Below, piece after piece: positions 36,285-45,038 of a stretch of DNA of 64,000 nucleotides. Numbering within the stretch: position 1 is the stretch's first letter; each line of letters begins with the position of its first letter. The DNA lies in the NCBI GenBank assembly GCA_031963045.1, contig JASSUK010000040.1:48757-112756 (forward strand). Direction: 5' to 3'. A program made the translations under genes and the position numbers. Below the pieces are notes generated by a model that made no database searches, was not told the origin of the DNA, and saw only the letters and a program-made list of their open reading frames with translations. This stretch comes from JASSUD01 sp031963045 (GTDB taxonomy: Bacteria; Pseudomonadota; Gammaproteobacteria; Burkholderiales; Burkholderiaceae).

Positions 36285-37179
36285 ATGAGTGCCATCTCCC
36301 AACCCCATGATGTTCTCTTTAAGCACTTTATGGGAGACATTACAATTGCAAAAGATTTTCTGATAGCACACCTACCACCATCGCTGATTCCGCACTGCGA
36401 TATGTCTACTCTACGCTTGGAAAATACCTCTTTTGTAAGTCCAGAATTGCGTCATCGCTTGGCGGATGCGCTCTACAGTTTCAAAATAAATGGCGAGGAT
36501 GCCTATGCTTATATACTTATAGAGCATCAAAGGACTGTGGATGAACAAATGCCGTTTAGGCTTTTGGAATACCAAGTTGCCGCTATGCGCAGACATATAG
36601 ATCAAAAGCGTGGAAAACGCCCACCTTTGGTCATACCTATCCTATTTTATCAAGGCACACAAAGCCCATACCCGCATTCTCTAGATATTAGGGATTACAT
36701 TGACCAACCTAAGCTAGCGTGGCAGCTATTTCCCGGAGCTACACAGTTAGTAGACTTAAGCATCATTCCCGATGAAAAATTACAGACTCATGGCCGTGCA
36801 GCAGCCTATGAGATGGTGATGAAGCATGTCCGTACGCGGGATATTTTCTTGATTTTTAAAGACATACTAAAGGTATTGGCAGCTAATCCGCTCGGCGTTG
36901 ACAAGGTTAGCGCTATATTGCAGTCTGATGGAACAAGGTGAATGCAGCGACGATGAGAAATTTTATGCGCTGGCTTTTGAAGCTGCGCCGCAATATAAGG
37001 GAGAAATCATGACATTTGCACAACGACTGATGCAACGAGGTGTACAGGAAGGTATTGAGAAAACTGCAGTAAATATGCTAGTAAAAGGTTTCTCTATGGT
37101 AGATATCGCGGAAATTACAGGTTTTGATCAAGAAAAAATGAATGAATTAATTGAAAGCAGTCAGTCTGCTGTGTACTAA
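36285..37179 (+). pseudogene. Frameshifted Rpn-family (PD-(D/E)XK) nuclease / transposase-like gene
   Basis: Rpn/YhgA-like recombination-promoting nuclease family. The first frame (36285-36941) gives the nuclease domain: PHDVLFKHFMGD, ADALYSFKINGEDAYAYILIEHQRTVD (catalytic D, E, Q-type core), PFRLLEYQVAAMRRH and PLVIPILFYQG. It ends at a TGA. The C-terminal part typical of the family (ALYCSLMEQGE..., LMQRGVQEGIEKTAVNMLVKGFS...) continues in another frame from about 36898 to 37179. The shift lies within about 36895-36930. It is either a pseudogene or a sequencing/assembly indel; programmed frameshifting is unlikely as no slippery run is present. Confidence 0.8.
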
Positions 37180-37224
37180 GCCCTGCTGTACTCTGCCATT
37201 TATTCACTTGTGTTATGCAGAACG

Positions 37225-37357
37225 GTAGGTTGGGGTGAGGCACGAACCCCAACATGCATACCGCTGACTTTTAATCTTTGTTTTTGAGATTTTGTAAGCT
37301 GGTCATCAAGAACATAGTGGCCTGCATGTTGAGGTTCCTTCACCACCACCAACCTAC
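37225..37357. repeat. REP-like palindrome, complete copy (nuclease pseudogene/mnmE gap)
   Basis: 133 bp: GTAGGTTGGGGTGAGGCACG at the left, GAGGTTCCTTCACCACCACC then AACCTAC at the right. The left arm is of the GAGGCACGAACCCC subtype, the right of the CCTTC subtype. Confidence 0.88.
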
Positions 37358-37441
37358 CAGCCTCTGCCTTTTCTTGTGGTTGGTGGAGTTTTGTGGATCC
37401 CTTTTACATAGTCATAGGTGAAAAACTTAAAATCCCACCAT

Positions 37442-38944
37442 TTATTTACCAATACAAAACTGACCAAAAATTTCACCGAGCAAATCATCGCTGGTAAATG
37501 CCCCCGTCACGGTATTGAGTTGCTCTTGCGCTAAGCGTAATTCTTCTGCAAACAAATCAAGCGCGCTATTTTTGGCTGCTGCGTATGCCATGGCCTGTTG
37601 GATATGTGCATGCGCTGCTTCTAATGCTTCGAGATGGCGCGTGCGAGCTAGAAACGTGTTTTCTCCTGCTTGCCAGCCTGCGAGCTCAAGTAGCTGCGCG
37701 CGTAGTTGGTCTATCCCCTCTCCTGTCTGTGCACAGAGATATACTCTTTTTGTAAGCTCTTTTTCCAAAGGCTCAACAACCTCCTGCGCTGGAACATGCG
37801 CTTGGGGTTCAAGCAATGCATTGCGCGCTGATTCGTCTAGCAGATCTATTTTGTTGAAAACTTGAATAATTGGAAGCTTAGGGGGAAATTTGAGCGCAAT
37901 TTGTTGTGCAAAATTATCGGACTGTAAATTCAATACTGCTGTATTTGATATTGCGCACCTATCAGCATGCTGAGCCACTACAGGCACCTGTGCCATATCG
38001 CGCACATCAAACACGTGCAGCACCACATCTGCTTTTTCAATTTCTTCCCAAGTGCGTTGCATACCGATGCGCTCAATAGGATCTTCCGATTCACGCAAGC
38101 CTGCTGTATCCACAAGATGCAAGGGGATCCCTTCCACTTGAATGGTCTGGGTAATTTTGTCTCGAGTCGTCCCTGCAAACGGAGTAACAATAGCGAGCTC
38201 TGCGCCTGCTAGCGCATTTAGTAGCGAAGATTTACCCACATTCGGCGAACCCGCCAATACTACCGATAGGCCTGAACGCAGTAGCGCACCCTGCTTCGCT
38301 TGAGAACGCATATCTGACAATGCTTGATCGATACGTTCTAACTGACCCAGTGCATCGGCTGCTTCTAAAAAATCCACTTCTTCTTCTGGAAAATCTAGCG
38401 TAGCTTCAATCAGCATTCTTAAATGAATGAGCTGTTTTACCAATGCATTCACTGCTTTTGAAAATACACCGCTCAATGAGCGCCCTGCTGATCGAACCGC
38501 TGCTTCTGTACTGGCTGCGATCAAATCTGCCACTGCCTCAGCCTGCGCTAAATCAAGCTTATCATTTAGAAATGCTCGCCGCGTAAACTCCCCAGGCTCA
38601 GCCAAGCGCATATGCATTGCACGCCCCGCCTCCAAGCATCGACGTAGCAATAGCTGCAAAACTACCGTGCCTCCATGGCCTTGTAATTCGAGTACCGACT
38701 CACCGGTATAAGAATGCGGACGAACAAAATACAGCCCAATCCCATGATCGAGCTTCTCCTCACGTCCATCCCAAAAAGCTGTATGCGTTGCATATCGTGG
38801 ACGCAATTCTTTTTTACATAGGGCTTGAATAAACCCATGTACTGCTTCGTCGGCAGCTCGCCCAAACGACACGCGCACCACTCCAACTCCCCCTTGACCT
38901 GGGGCTGTTGCAATAGCTACGATAGGGTCTAAGCCCTCTTCCAT
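37442..38944 (-). CDS. mnmE: tRNA uridine-5-carboxymethylaminomethyl modification GTPase MnmE
   Basis: With MnmG it builds the cmnm5 modification on wobble U34 of several tRNAs. 500 residues. N-terminal folate-binding domain with IVAIATAPGQGGVGVVRVS, GESVLELQGHGG and EPGEFTRRAFLNDKLDLAQAEAV; G domain with P-loop GSPNVGKSS, TPFAGTTRD, DTAGLRES and NKID; and the C-terminal CIGK motif with catalytic Cys. Full-length and intact. Confidence 0.97.
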   Translation of the reverse strand: MEEGLDPIVAIATAPGQGGVGVVRVSFGRAADEAVHGFIQALCKKELRPRYATHTAFWDGREEKLDHGIGLYFVRPHSYTGESVLELQGHGGTVVLQLLLRRCLEAGRAMHMRLAEPGEFTRRAFLNDKLDLAQAEAVADLIAASTEAAVRSAGRSLSGVFSKAVNALVKQLIHLRMLIEATLDFPEEEVDFLEAADALGQLERIDQALSDMRSQAKQGALLRSGLSVVLAGSPNVGKSSLLNALAGAELAIVTPFAGTTRDKITQTIQVEGIPLHLVDTAGLRESEDPIERIGMQRTWEEIEKADVVLHVFDVRDMAQVPVVAQHADRCAISNTAVLNLQSDNFAQQIALKFPPKLPIIQVFNKIDLLDESARNALLEPQAHVPAQEVVEPLEKELTKRVYLCAQTGEGIDQLRAQLLELAGWQAGENTFLARTRHLEALEAAHAHIQQAMAYAAAKNSALDLFAEELRLAQEQLNTVTGAFTSDDLLGEIFGQFCIGK

Positions 38945-39176
38945 ATTTATTTCACTTAAAAAGCAATCGGCTTAAGCCATGAATTTTTGCAGATGATTTA
39001 CACAAAAATAAGAATTATCTTATAATACAAAAAAATAATTTTCTCCACATCCTAGCGATGCGAAAGCTTATTTTTCATTGAATGAACTATTAAATATCCT
39101 TTAATAACCCAAAGCAGTTTCTAGGGCGGGGTGCGTCACGCCCATCGCTATTGAACCTGCAAAACAGGAGAATGCG

Positions 39177-39716
39177 GTGCTCAATTTGGCTGTTTCGTCT
39201 ACTAGTACGAAGCCATATATCAAACCTGCATGCATGGGCGTGAAATGCCCTCCGCGCAATTCAGACATTCCAAGACTTGAGCAACGCATTAAGTATTGCA
39301 CTCAAACAGCAAAAATCGCAGGCACTAGCCTCGCCACGCATCAACACGTGCAACATATAACAGGATTTTCTTTGCCCTGGTTACAAATAGCTTGCTACAC
39401 CTTAGCCCACACATCACTTTTATTAGCAGTGATTTTTTCTAAATCTTTGCATACACAAAAAAAGCAGCTCAGCGAAGAGCATAAAAAATATTTGGACGGA
39501 CAGCGGGAACAACAAAACAATATCAAACAGGAACGAAAACAGAAACAATCAGAGCAGAGAAAAAAAGAGAAAAAATATCAGAAGGAAGTCGCACTCGCAA
39601 AACACTCCCCAAAACCATTAGAAAAATGGGAAGATATATGGACAAAGCATGCGCAAGCAATAGAGCAAGGGCAGCCACACCCTAGAATATTCAGAACATT
39701 TCCACCTACATGGTAA
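39177..39716 (+). CDS. Hypothetical protein with one membrane helix and Lys-rich coiled coil
   Basis: 179 residues. The N-terminal 60 residues contain several Cys, then one hydrophobic segment (LPWLQIACYTLAHTSLLLAVIF, interrupted by a Cys), then a strongly charged Lys/Glu/Gln coiled coil of about 60 residues and a proline-containing tail. The GTG start at 39177 is supported by AGGAG 6 nt upstream. Convergent with lapB, with 42 bp between stops and a REP fragment there. No recognised family. Confidence 0.5.
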   Translation: MLNLAVSSTSTKPYIKPACMGVKCPPRNSDIPRLEQRIKYCTQTAKIAGTSLATHQHVQHITGFSLPWLQIACYTLAHTSLLLAVIFSKSLHTQKKQLSEEHKKYLDGQREQQNNIKQERKQKQSEQRKKEKKYQKEVALAKHSPKPLEKWEDIWTKHAQAIEQGQPHPRIFRTFPPTW

Positions 39717-39722
39717 CGGCCG

Positions 39723-39735
39723 GTAGGTTGGTGGA
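39723..39735. repeat. REP-like end fragment
   Basis: GTAGGTTGGTGGA, the outermost word of the REP family only, between the convergent hypothetical gene and lapB. Confidence 0.45.
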
Positions 39736-39758
39736 ATGTTAATTGAACGGAAATGACT

Positions 39759-40931
39759 TTAAGATCCTGCATCAGCCCTTGAGGATTCCCACCCTTGGCA
39801 GCCTGGGCATTGCCAATAAAAAAGTCGAGCTCTAAACCCACACTCCTGGCATAGGTAGCGAGGCTTATTTTGAATACGCTGGGTAATTAAACGGCGTATC
39901 CACTCTAGTTCACTGCGTTTAGGTTCACGTGCCTTTATTGAATGCGCTTCAAGAAGCGCCATCGCTGCACTCATGGTAGGTAGTTTTTGCATAACGCTAC
40001 GCGCTAACGCATAAGCGCGATCTAAACCTTGGTGTTGCACCACGTAGGGATAGATCACTTCGAATAAGTCATTAGAGGGATGGCACTCTAATGTCTCTAT
40101 AAGCTTCTCAACACCTGTATCAGCTTGATTGAGCAAGGTATGCGCTTGCATCAAACGCTGCACTACCAAAGGCAAGTAGGCTACATTTTGTTTTTCTATG
40201 TGCGCCCAGGTACTCAGAGCAGATTGTGGCTCACCTGCCATCATCTGCGCATCACCTAAAAGCAAAAGAGCTCGGGGGCTCATCGGACAGGCAATGAGCG
40301 CCTGTGCTAGTGCTTCACGTGCGACCTCTTCTTTTTGAGCATCAAAAGCTTCTTGTGCTTGCTCGCAATAAAATTGCGCAATTTCTTTTTTATAGGTCCC
40401 TACTCCTCGCGCTTCCAACTCCAACGCACACGCAATAGCAGCAGGCCATTCTTTTTCTAGAGAATAAATGGTGAGTAAGCACTGTTGGGCTTCATCTGCA
40501 TACCGCTGGTCTGTATAACCAGGCGCAATAAATGTTTTAAAAGCCGTTTCTGCACGATCAAGCAGCCCTGCTTTTAAAAAGTCTTGAGCAAGCTCATAGA
40601 GGGCATGGTCTCGTTCTTTTTTGGGTAGATCCGCGCGGCTAAAAACATTTTGATGTACGCGGATGGCACGCTCTGTTTCACCACGTTTTCGAAATAAATT
40701 ACCTAAGGCAAAATGGAGTTCGGTAGTTTCGGGATCTAACTTGGCTACTTCAATAAAAGCGTCGATCGCTTTGTCAGCTTGCTCATTGAGCAAAAAATTA
40801 AGGCCCTGAAAATAGGAACGGGGAAGATTCGCGCGCTCAGATAAAAGATGTCTAAGATCAAAACGCGCTGCCATCCAACCAAGCCCAAACACTACAGGAA
40901 TCAGCAATAACCACCAAAAATCAAGATCCAT
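39759..40931 (-). CDS. lapB: Lipopolysaccharide assembly protein LapB
   Basis: Inner-membrane TPR protein that controls LPS synthesis by presenting LpxC to FtsH. 390 residues. One N-terminal transmembrane helix (WWLLLIPVVFGLGWMAAR), about nine TPR-like units (for example DKAIDAFIEVAKLDPETTELHFALG), and a C-terminal rubredoxin-like metal site YLCQECGFRAR...WQCPGCQGW. It follows lapA by 9 bp, the conserved lapAB arrangement. Confidence 0.95.
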   Translation of the reverse strand: MDLDFWWLLLIPVVFGLGWMAARFDLRHLLSERANLPRSYFQGLNFLLNEQADKAIDAFIEVAKLDPETTELHFALGNLFRKRGETERAIRVHQNVFSRADLPKKERDHALYELAQDFLKAGLLDRAETAFKTFIAPGYTDQRYADEAQQCLLTIYSLEKEWPAAIACALELEARGVGTYKKEIAQFYCEQAQEAFDAQKEEVAREALAQALIACPMSPRALLLLGDAQMMAGEPQSALSTWAHIEKQNVAYLPLVVQRLMQAHTLLNQADTGVEKLIETLECHPSNDLFEVIYPYVVQHQGLDRAYALARSVMQKLPTMSAAMALLEAHSIKAREPKRSELEWIRRLITQRIQNKPRYLCQECGFRARLFYWQCPGCQGWESSRADAGS

Positions 40932-40940
40932 AATCAGGCT

Positions 40941-41231
40941 CTAAGAAGGCTTCCCGGAATCAACCAGATTGGCATCTTGCTCTTTCCCACGCTGCTTGAG
41001 ACGGCGCTTGAGTAGAGTGATTTCAACCTGGTTACGTAGACGAGCCGGTATGGTGAATAGCAAGCTCACGCCTAAACCTGCGATAAAAAAGGCAAGGTTG
41101 ATGACGATCATCGGAGCATGCCAGCTTGTATAGTCAAAGATATTGAGCTGGCTTTCTTGTGTGTTGGCCAATGCCAGACCAAAAAGAAGAATAAACACCA
41201 GGATGCGAATCGCAATCAGAAAAAACTTCAT
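40941..41231 (-). CDS. lapA: LPS assembly protein LapA (DUF1049)
   Basis: Small inner-membrane partner of LapB. About 96 residues with two transmembrane helices (LIAIRILVFILLFGLALAN and MIVINLAFFIAGLGVSLLF) separated by a short loop, and a basic C-terminal helix (LRNQVEITLLKRRLKQR). ATG at 41231 is used; the frame remains open to 41258. Coupled to lapB downstream and preceded by ihfB. Confidence 0.9.
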   Translation of the reverse strand: MKFFLIAIRILVFILLFGLALANTQESQLNIFDYTSWHAPMIVINLAFFIAGLGVSLLFTIPARLRNQVEITLLKRRLKQRGKEQDANLVDSGKPS

Positions 41232-41366
41232 AGGATCAAAAACCCTAAAAGAGGACAAAAAAGCGCAGACCCAAAGAATACAAGGCCGCCGAGGGTATTC
41301 ATAGCCGATCTGTCTGCAATCTCTCTCATTGAAGTAACTCGAGATTGCTATGCATACGGAGCGCTT

Positions 41367-41666
41367 TTAAGCTTGCTCAGCATCAGCGGAAATATTGATC
41401 TGCGCACGCAAATGATCACTGGCTCTAAAGTAAGGAGCCGATTTTCCTGGCACATAAACCTTTTTACCAGACTTAGGATTGCGCGCTTCACGCGGCCCAC
41501 GATAACGCAAGCTAAAGCTTCCAAACCCGCGGATTTCAACACGCGCACCAGCGCAAAGCGTTTGCGTCACCGCACTCAGAATATGCTTAATAGCTACATC
41601 GATTTCTGTCAAAGCTATATGCGAAAACTTGAGATGCAGAAGAGCCACCAGTTCAGATTGAGTCAT
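41367..41666 (-). CDS. ihfB: Integration host factor subunit beta
   Basis: DNA-bending HU/IHF-family protein, partner of IhfA. 99 residues. MTQSELVALL at the start, the conserved GARVEIRGFGSFSLRYRGPR and RNPKSGKKVYVPGKSAPYFR give a confident IhfB call. ATG at 41666 matches the family; the frame is open to 41696. rpsA-ihfB-lapA-lapB is the standard order, but here 422 bp with a MITE and two hairpins separate rpsA and ihfB. Confidence 0.95.
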   Translation of the reverse strand: MTQSELVALLHLKFSHIALTEIDVAIKHILSAVTQTLCAGARVEIRGFGSFSLRYRGPREARNPKSGKKVYVPGKSAPYFRASDHLRAQINISADAEQA

Positions 41667-41742
41667 ATCATCTACCGCACTGATTTCACATGTCAAAAAA
41701 ACTGCTTATAAAGGCTCAAAAAATACCTATTCCAGATTTGGA

Positions 41743-41786
41743 AAAGCCGCAAACCATGATCCTAATAGGTCATGGTTTGCGGCTTT
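41743..41786 (-). terminator. Strong hairpin between rpsA and ihfB
   Basis: 17-bp perfect stem AAAGCCGCAAACCATGA (41743-41759) / complement (41770-41786), 10-nt loop. Minus-strand transcripts meet a short TTTT after it. Probable terminator of rpsA transcription. Confidence 0.65.
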
Positions 41787-41847
41787 ATTACCTGGGAACG
41801 TCGCTTTTGACCTGCCTATAAGCGGGCTTCCAGATTTAAATACACAC

Positions 41848-42047
41848 TAGGGCGTCCCCTCAATTGCCCAAAAGAACCCATTTTGGTTCAGTTCTCACAT
41901 CACTACTAAAACCACTGCTTCCTTGATAACCTGCTTACAGATTATCTAAAAGCAAAAAATTAAAAGTCAGTGGTACGCATGTTGGGGTTCCTTCGTCACC
42001 ACCAACCTACAATATGAGCTCTTTTGGGCAATTAAGGACACGCCCTA
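41848..42047. repeat. MITE-like element, copy D (type 1 ends, REP arm inside)
   Basis: 200 bp. The ends TAGGGCGTCCCCTCAATTG and CAATTAAGGACACGCCCTA are type 1 and continue to CCCAAAAG/CTTTTGGG. The usual core is absent; the interior instead contains REP-family sequence at 41964-42010. TA flanks both ends. Confidence 0.85.
41964..42010. repeat. REP-like arm nested in MITE copy D
   Basis: AAGTCAGTGGTACGCATGTT leading to GGGGTTCCTTCGTCACCACC then AACCTAC, a complete right arm of the REP family. Confidence 0.85.
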
Positions 42048-42048
42048 C

Positions 42049-42083
42049 AATCTGCTCAAAAGCATGCTTTTGAGCAGATTTTT
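42049..42083. terminator. Perfect palindrome after rpsA
   Basis: 32-bp perfect inverted repeat (42049-42080) centred on GCATGC with T's on the plus-strand side. On the minus strand, where rpsA is read, the T-run is cut short by the start of MITE copy D one base away. Confidence 0.6.
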
Positions 42084-42088
42084 ACTTT

Positions 42089-43861
42089 CTATTTTTGTGT
42101 ATTCAGTTCAGCTTTGAGCAACGCACCAAAACTGGTCGCATCGCTCTTCTCAGGTTCTGCAGCTTGCGCTACTTCCTGTGATTTACCTTGCTTTAAGGAA
42201 AGGAAAATACGACGCGCTTTGTGATCTGAATTGACCACCGTAGCTGCAACGGTTGAACCCTCTTTGAGTACTTCACGCGCTTCTTCAATAGAGGAGTATT
42301 CCGTATCGCTTACACGAATATATCCTTCGACCTCAGGTGCGAGTGTAATCACAAACCCTTTGGCATCTTCAGACTGTACTTGGCCTTCTACTTTGGAGCC
42401 TTTGTCATGAATGCTAGCGTACTGTGCAAAAGGATCGCCTTCGAGTTGCTTGATACCCAGCGAGATGCGCTCTTTTTCCACATCAATGCTCAATACCACT
42501 GCCTCAACACTGTCACCTTTTTTGTGTTTACGCACAGCTTCTTCACCAGGCTCATTCCAGGACAAATCAGACAGATAGATCAATCCGTCAATATCACCAG
42601 GCAAACCAACAAAGAGACCGAAATCAGTGATCGATTTGATCACGCCGTTTACTTTATCGCCTTTTTTGAAGGTGCGATTAAAGTCGTCCCATGGATTTTC
42701 TTTGCACTGTTTCATACCCAGGCTGATACGGCGGCGCTGTTCGTCAATCTCGAGAACCACTACACCCACTTCATCGCCGATTTTGACGACTTTGCTAGGT
42801 ACAATATTTTTATTGGTCCAATCCATTTCAGAAGCATGTACCAAACCTTCGATACCTGATTCAGATTCGATTTCGATAAATGCGCCGTAATCCGTAATAT
42901 TGGTCACTTTACCAAATAGGCGTGTACCAGAAGGATAACGTTGTGCAAGGCCCTTCCAAGGATCATCAGCCAATTGCTTCAAGCCTAGAGAAACACGTTT
43001 TTTCTCTTTGTCGAATTTCAAAATCTTGACGGTGAGTTCTTGACCTACTGTCAATACTTCGCTTGGGTGCAATACGCGGCGCCATGCGATATCGGTAATA
43101 TGCAGCAAGCCATCGATAACGGTGCCAGCCAAACGTACAAATGCACCGTAGTTCGTGATGTTTTTAACCACGCCTTTAACGACTACGCCTTCTTCTAACG
43201 TCTCGAACAGTTTAGCGCGCTCTTCACTTTGCTCAGCTTCAACCACAGCACGGCGTGAAAGCACAACGTTGTTGCGCTTGCGATCGAGCTTGATAACGCG
43301 GAATTCAAGCGTTTTGCCCTCATACTGCGATTGCAGTTGAGCCATGTCTTTGGTGACAGGATGTGCATCGATCAAGGAACCTGGCAAGAAGGCACGAATA
43401 CCATTGACCATAACGGTCATACCGCCCTTGACCTTACCCGTAATCGTTCCAGTAACCAACTCATGGCTATCCAATGCTTTTTCAAGCGCCAGCCAAGAGG
43501 CGAGGCGTTTTGCTTTATCACGGGAGAGCACGGTATCGCCACGACCATTTTCTAACAGCTCGATAGCAACGGAGACAAAATCTCCAATTTGCACTTCAAG
43601 CTCAGCTTGGTCATTGAGGAATTCTTCGCGAGGAACATAAGCTTCAGATTTAAGGCCCGCATCTACAATCACAAAATTGTGATCGATGCGTACTACCTCA
43701 GCGGAAATAACCGCTCCAGCTCGCATATTTTGGCGCGAGATGGAATCTTTAAAAAGTGCAGCAAAAGATTCAGCCGCATCCTCAGTGAGCGAAGTCACTA
43801 AAGGAGATTGGTCAGAATCCAATGTCTTGACAGATAAAACAAAAGCGTGAGAATCAGACAT
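42089..43861 (-). CDS. rpsA: 30S ribosomal protein bS1
   Basis: RNA-binding protein that brings mRNA to the ribosome. 590 residues with six S1 (OB-fold) domains, visible as repeats of GxVxxIxxYGAFVxL (for example VKNITNYGAFVRLAGTVIDG and VTNITDYGAFIEIESESGIE). The ending FGALLKAELNTQK is short. The start MSDSHAFVLS extends slightly beyond the usual MS-TESFAALF region. There is no ribosome site before the ATG, which is also a known feature of rpsA. cmk lies upstream, separated by two MITEs. Confidence 0.97.
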   Translation of the reverse strand: MSDSHAFVLSVKTLDSDQSPLVTSLTEDAAESFAALFKDSISRQNMRAGAVISAEVVRIDHNFVIVDAGLKSEAYVPREEFLNDQAELEVQIGDFVSVAIELLENGRGDTVLSRDKAKRLASWLALEKALDSHELVTGTITGKVKGGMTVMVNGIRAFLPGSLIDAHPVTKDMAQLQSQYEGKTLEFRVIKLDRKRNNVVLSRRAVVEAEQSEERAKLFETLEEGVVVKGVVKNITNYGAFVRLAGTVIDGLLHITDIAWRRVLHPSEVLTVGQELTVKILKFDKEKKRVSLGLKQLADDPWKGLAQRYPSGTRLFGKVTNITDYGAFIEIESESGIEGLVHASEMDWTNKNIVPSKVVKIGDEVGVVVLEIDEQRRRISLGMKQCKENPWDDFNRTFKKGDKVNGVIKSITDFGLFVGLPGDIDGLIYLSDLSWNEPGEEAVRKHKKGDSVEAVVLSIDVEKERISLGIKQLEGDPFAQYASIHDKGSKVEGQVQSEDAKGFVITLAPEVEGYIRVSDTEYSSIEEAREVLKEGSTVAATVVNSDHKARRIFLSLKQGKSQEVAQAAEPEKSDATSFGALLKAELNTQK

Positions 43862-43897
43862 GAAAGGGACTGGCTACACTCAGGAACGCTTCTAGAG

Positions 43898-44043
43898 TAG
43901 GGTGTGTCCTCAGTTAGCCAAAAGGGTCCATATTTGGGGGAGCAGGAGCACAGGAACCGGAACTGTACTTAAGTACAGTGAGGATTCCGAGCACCGCACG
44001 ACCTCAAAGATGGGCTCTTTTGGCTAATTGAGGGCACTCCCTA
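43898..44043. repeat. MITE-like element, copy B (type 1 ends)
   Basis: 146 bp, ends TAGGGTGTGTCCTCAGTTAG and CTAATTGAGGGCACTCCCTA, then GCCAAAAGGGTCC, the conserved core with ACTGTACTTAAGTACAGT, and GGGCTCTTTTGGC. Its right TA is shared with copy C. Confidence 0.9.
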
Positions 44044-44191
44044 AGAACCTGTTTAGAGTCTTCCAAAAGGGTTCATATTTGGGGGAGCAGGAGCACAGGG
44101 ACCGGAACTGTACTTAAGTACAGTGAGGATTCCGAGCACCGCACGACCCCGAAGATGGGCCCTTTTGGGAGACTATAAATAGGTTCTTAGA
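44041..44191. repeat. MITE-like element, copy C (type 2 ends)
   Basis: About 150 bp, ends CTAAGAACCTGTTTAGAGTC and the inverted, slightly decayed ATAAATAGGTTCTTAG. The core is nearly identical to copy B although the ends are unrelated to it. Confidence 0.9.
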
Positions 44192-44297
44192 AATGCTCTA
44201 AAAACAAAAGCGTGCGCAACCATGATTAAAAAGGTTAAAAAACATACTTCGCAACATGCGTGTTGTGAAGTTTCCGTGGGACTGCTAAAAAATATAA

Positions 44298-45008
44298 CTA
44301 TAAATCTGCGCTACGAAACCATTCCATAACGGTTGCAACGACTGCGTCAACGCTCATCGTCGATCCATCCAATATTCTAGCATCTGGCGCAGGTTTGAGC
44401 GGAGAAACCGCTCGCGCGCAATCGCGCGCATCGCGCGCTTCTAAATTTTTCAAAAGGGTCGGCATGCTAGCAGAAAAATCTTGACCTTGCTCTTGCAGCT
44501 GTTTGTATCGCCTTTTTGCTCTGGCTTCTACACTTGCAGTTAAAAAGATTTTTAAAGGCGCATCAGGAAACACCACTGTGCCCATATCACGCCCATCTGC
44601 AACCAGACCAGGAGGCTGATGGAATACACGTTGCCGAGCTAATAGTGCAGCGCGAATAGGGGCATATACCGCTATGGCCGAAGCACGCTGCCCTACTTCT
44701 TCAGCACGGATATCCTGTGTGACGTCCTGCCCATTTAGCGTTATTCGTTCTTCCGAGAACTCTATATCTACCGTTTCAATAAGCCTAACTAATGTTGCAA
44801 TGTACTCAGGAGTGCCATCTATACCTGAATCAGACTGCGTATTGCGCAAACTGGCTAGGGCTATAAGTCGGTACAGTGCGCCACTGTCTAAATAATGAAA
44901 TCCCAGTTTCACTGCCACAGCGCGGGCAATCGTTCCTTTACCCGATGCAGTGGGGCCATCGATGGTAATAACGGGATACCTTTTGGGCGAAAGTGTATTG
45001 CTATGCAC
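44298..45008 (-). CDS. cmk: Cytidylate kinase
   Basis: Phosphorylates CMP and dCMP. 236 residues. P-loop GPTASGKGTIAR near residues 18-29, HYLDSGALYRLIAL, VADGRDMGTVVFPDA and KIFLTASVEARAKRR are standard. It follows aroA after 30 bp, the usual aroA-cmk-rpsA order. Confidence 0.96.
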   Translation of the reverse strand: MHSNTLSPKRYPVITIDGPTASGKGTIARAVAVKLGFHYLDSGALYRLIALASLRNTQSDSGIDGTPEYIATLVRLIETVDIEFSEERITLNGQDVTQDIRAEEVGQRASAIAVYAPIRAALLARQRVFHQPPGLVADGRDMGTVVFPDAPLKIFLTASVEARAKRRYKQLQEQGQDFSASMPTLLKNLEARDARDCARAVSPLKPAPDARILDGSTMSVDAVVATVMEWFRSADL

Positions 45009-45038
45009 TAAATACTCGCGGTAAAGAGCGTAAAAAGA

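Larger units (their letters stand above)
41667..42088. other. Intergenic region between rpsA and ihfB
   Basis: 422 bp holding, from rpsA to ihfB: a 32-bp perfect palindrome, MITE copy D with a REP arm inside it, and a second strong hairpin. rpsA and ihfB are therefore unlikely to share a transcript. Confidence 0.65.
43862..44297. other. Intergenic region between cmk and rpsA, filled by two MITEs
   Basis: 436 bp, of which 43898-44191 is two abutting MITE copies. The cmk-rpsA link is therefore broken by about 300 bp of palindromic DNA; any rpsA promoter lies in or next to these elements. Confidence 0.65.
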
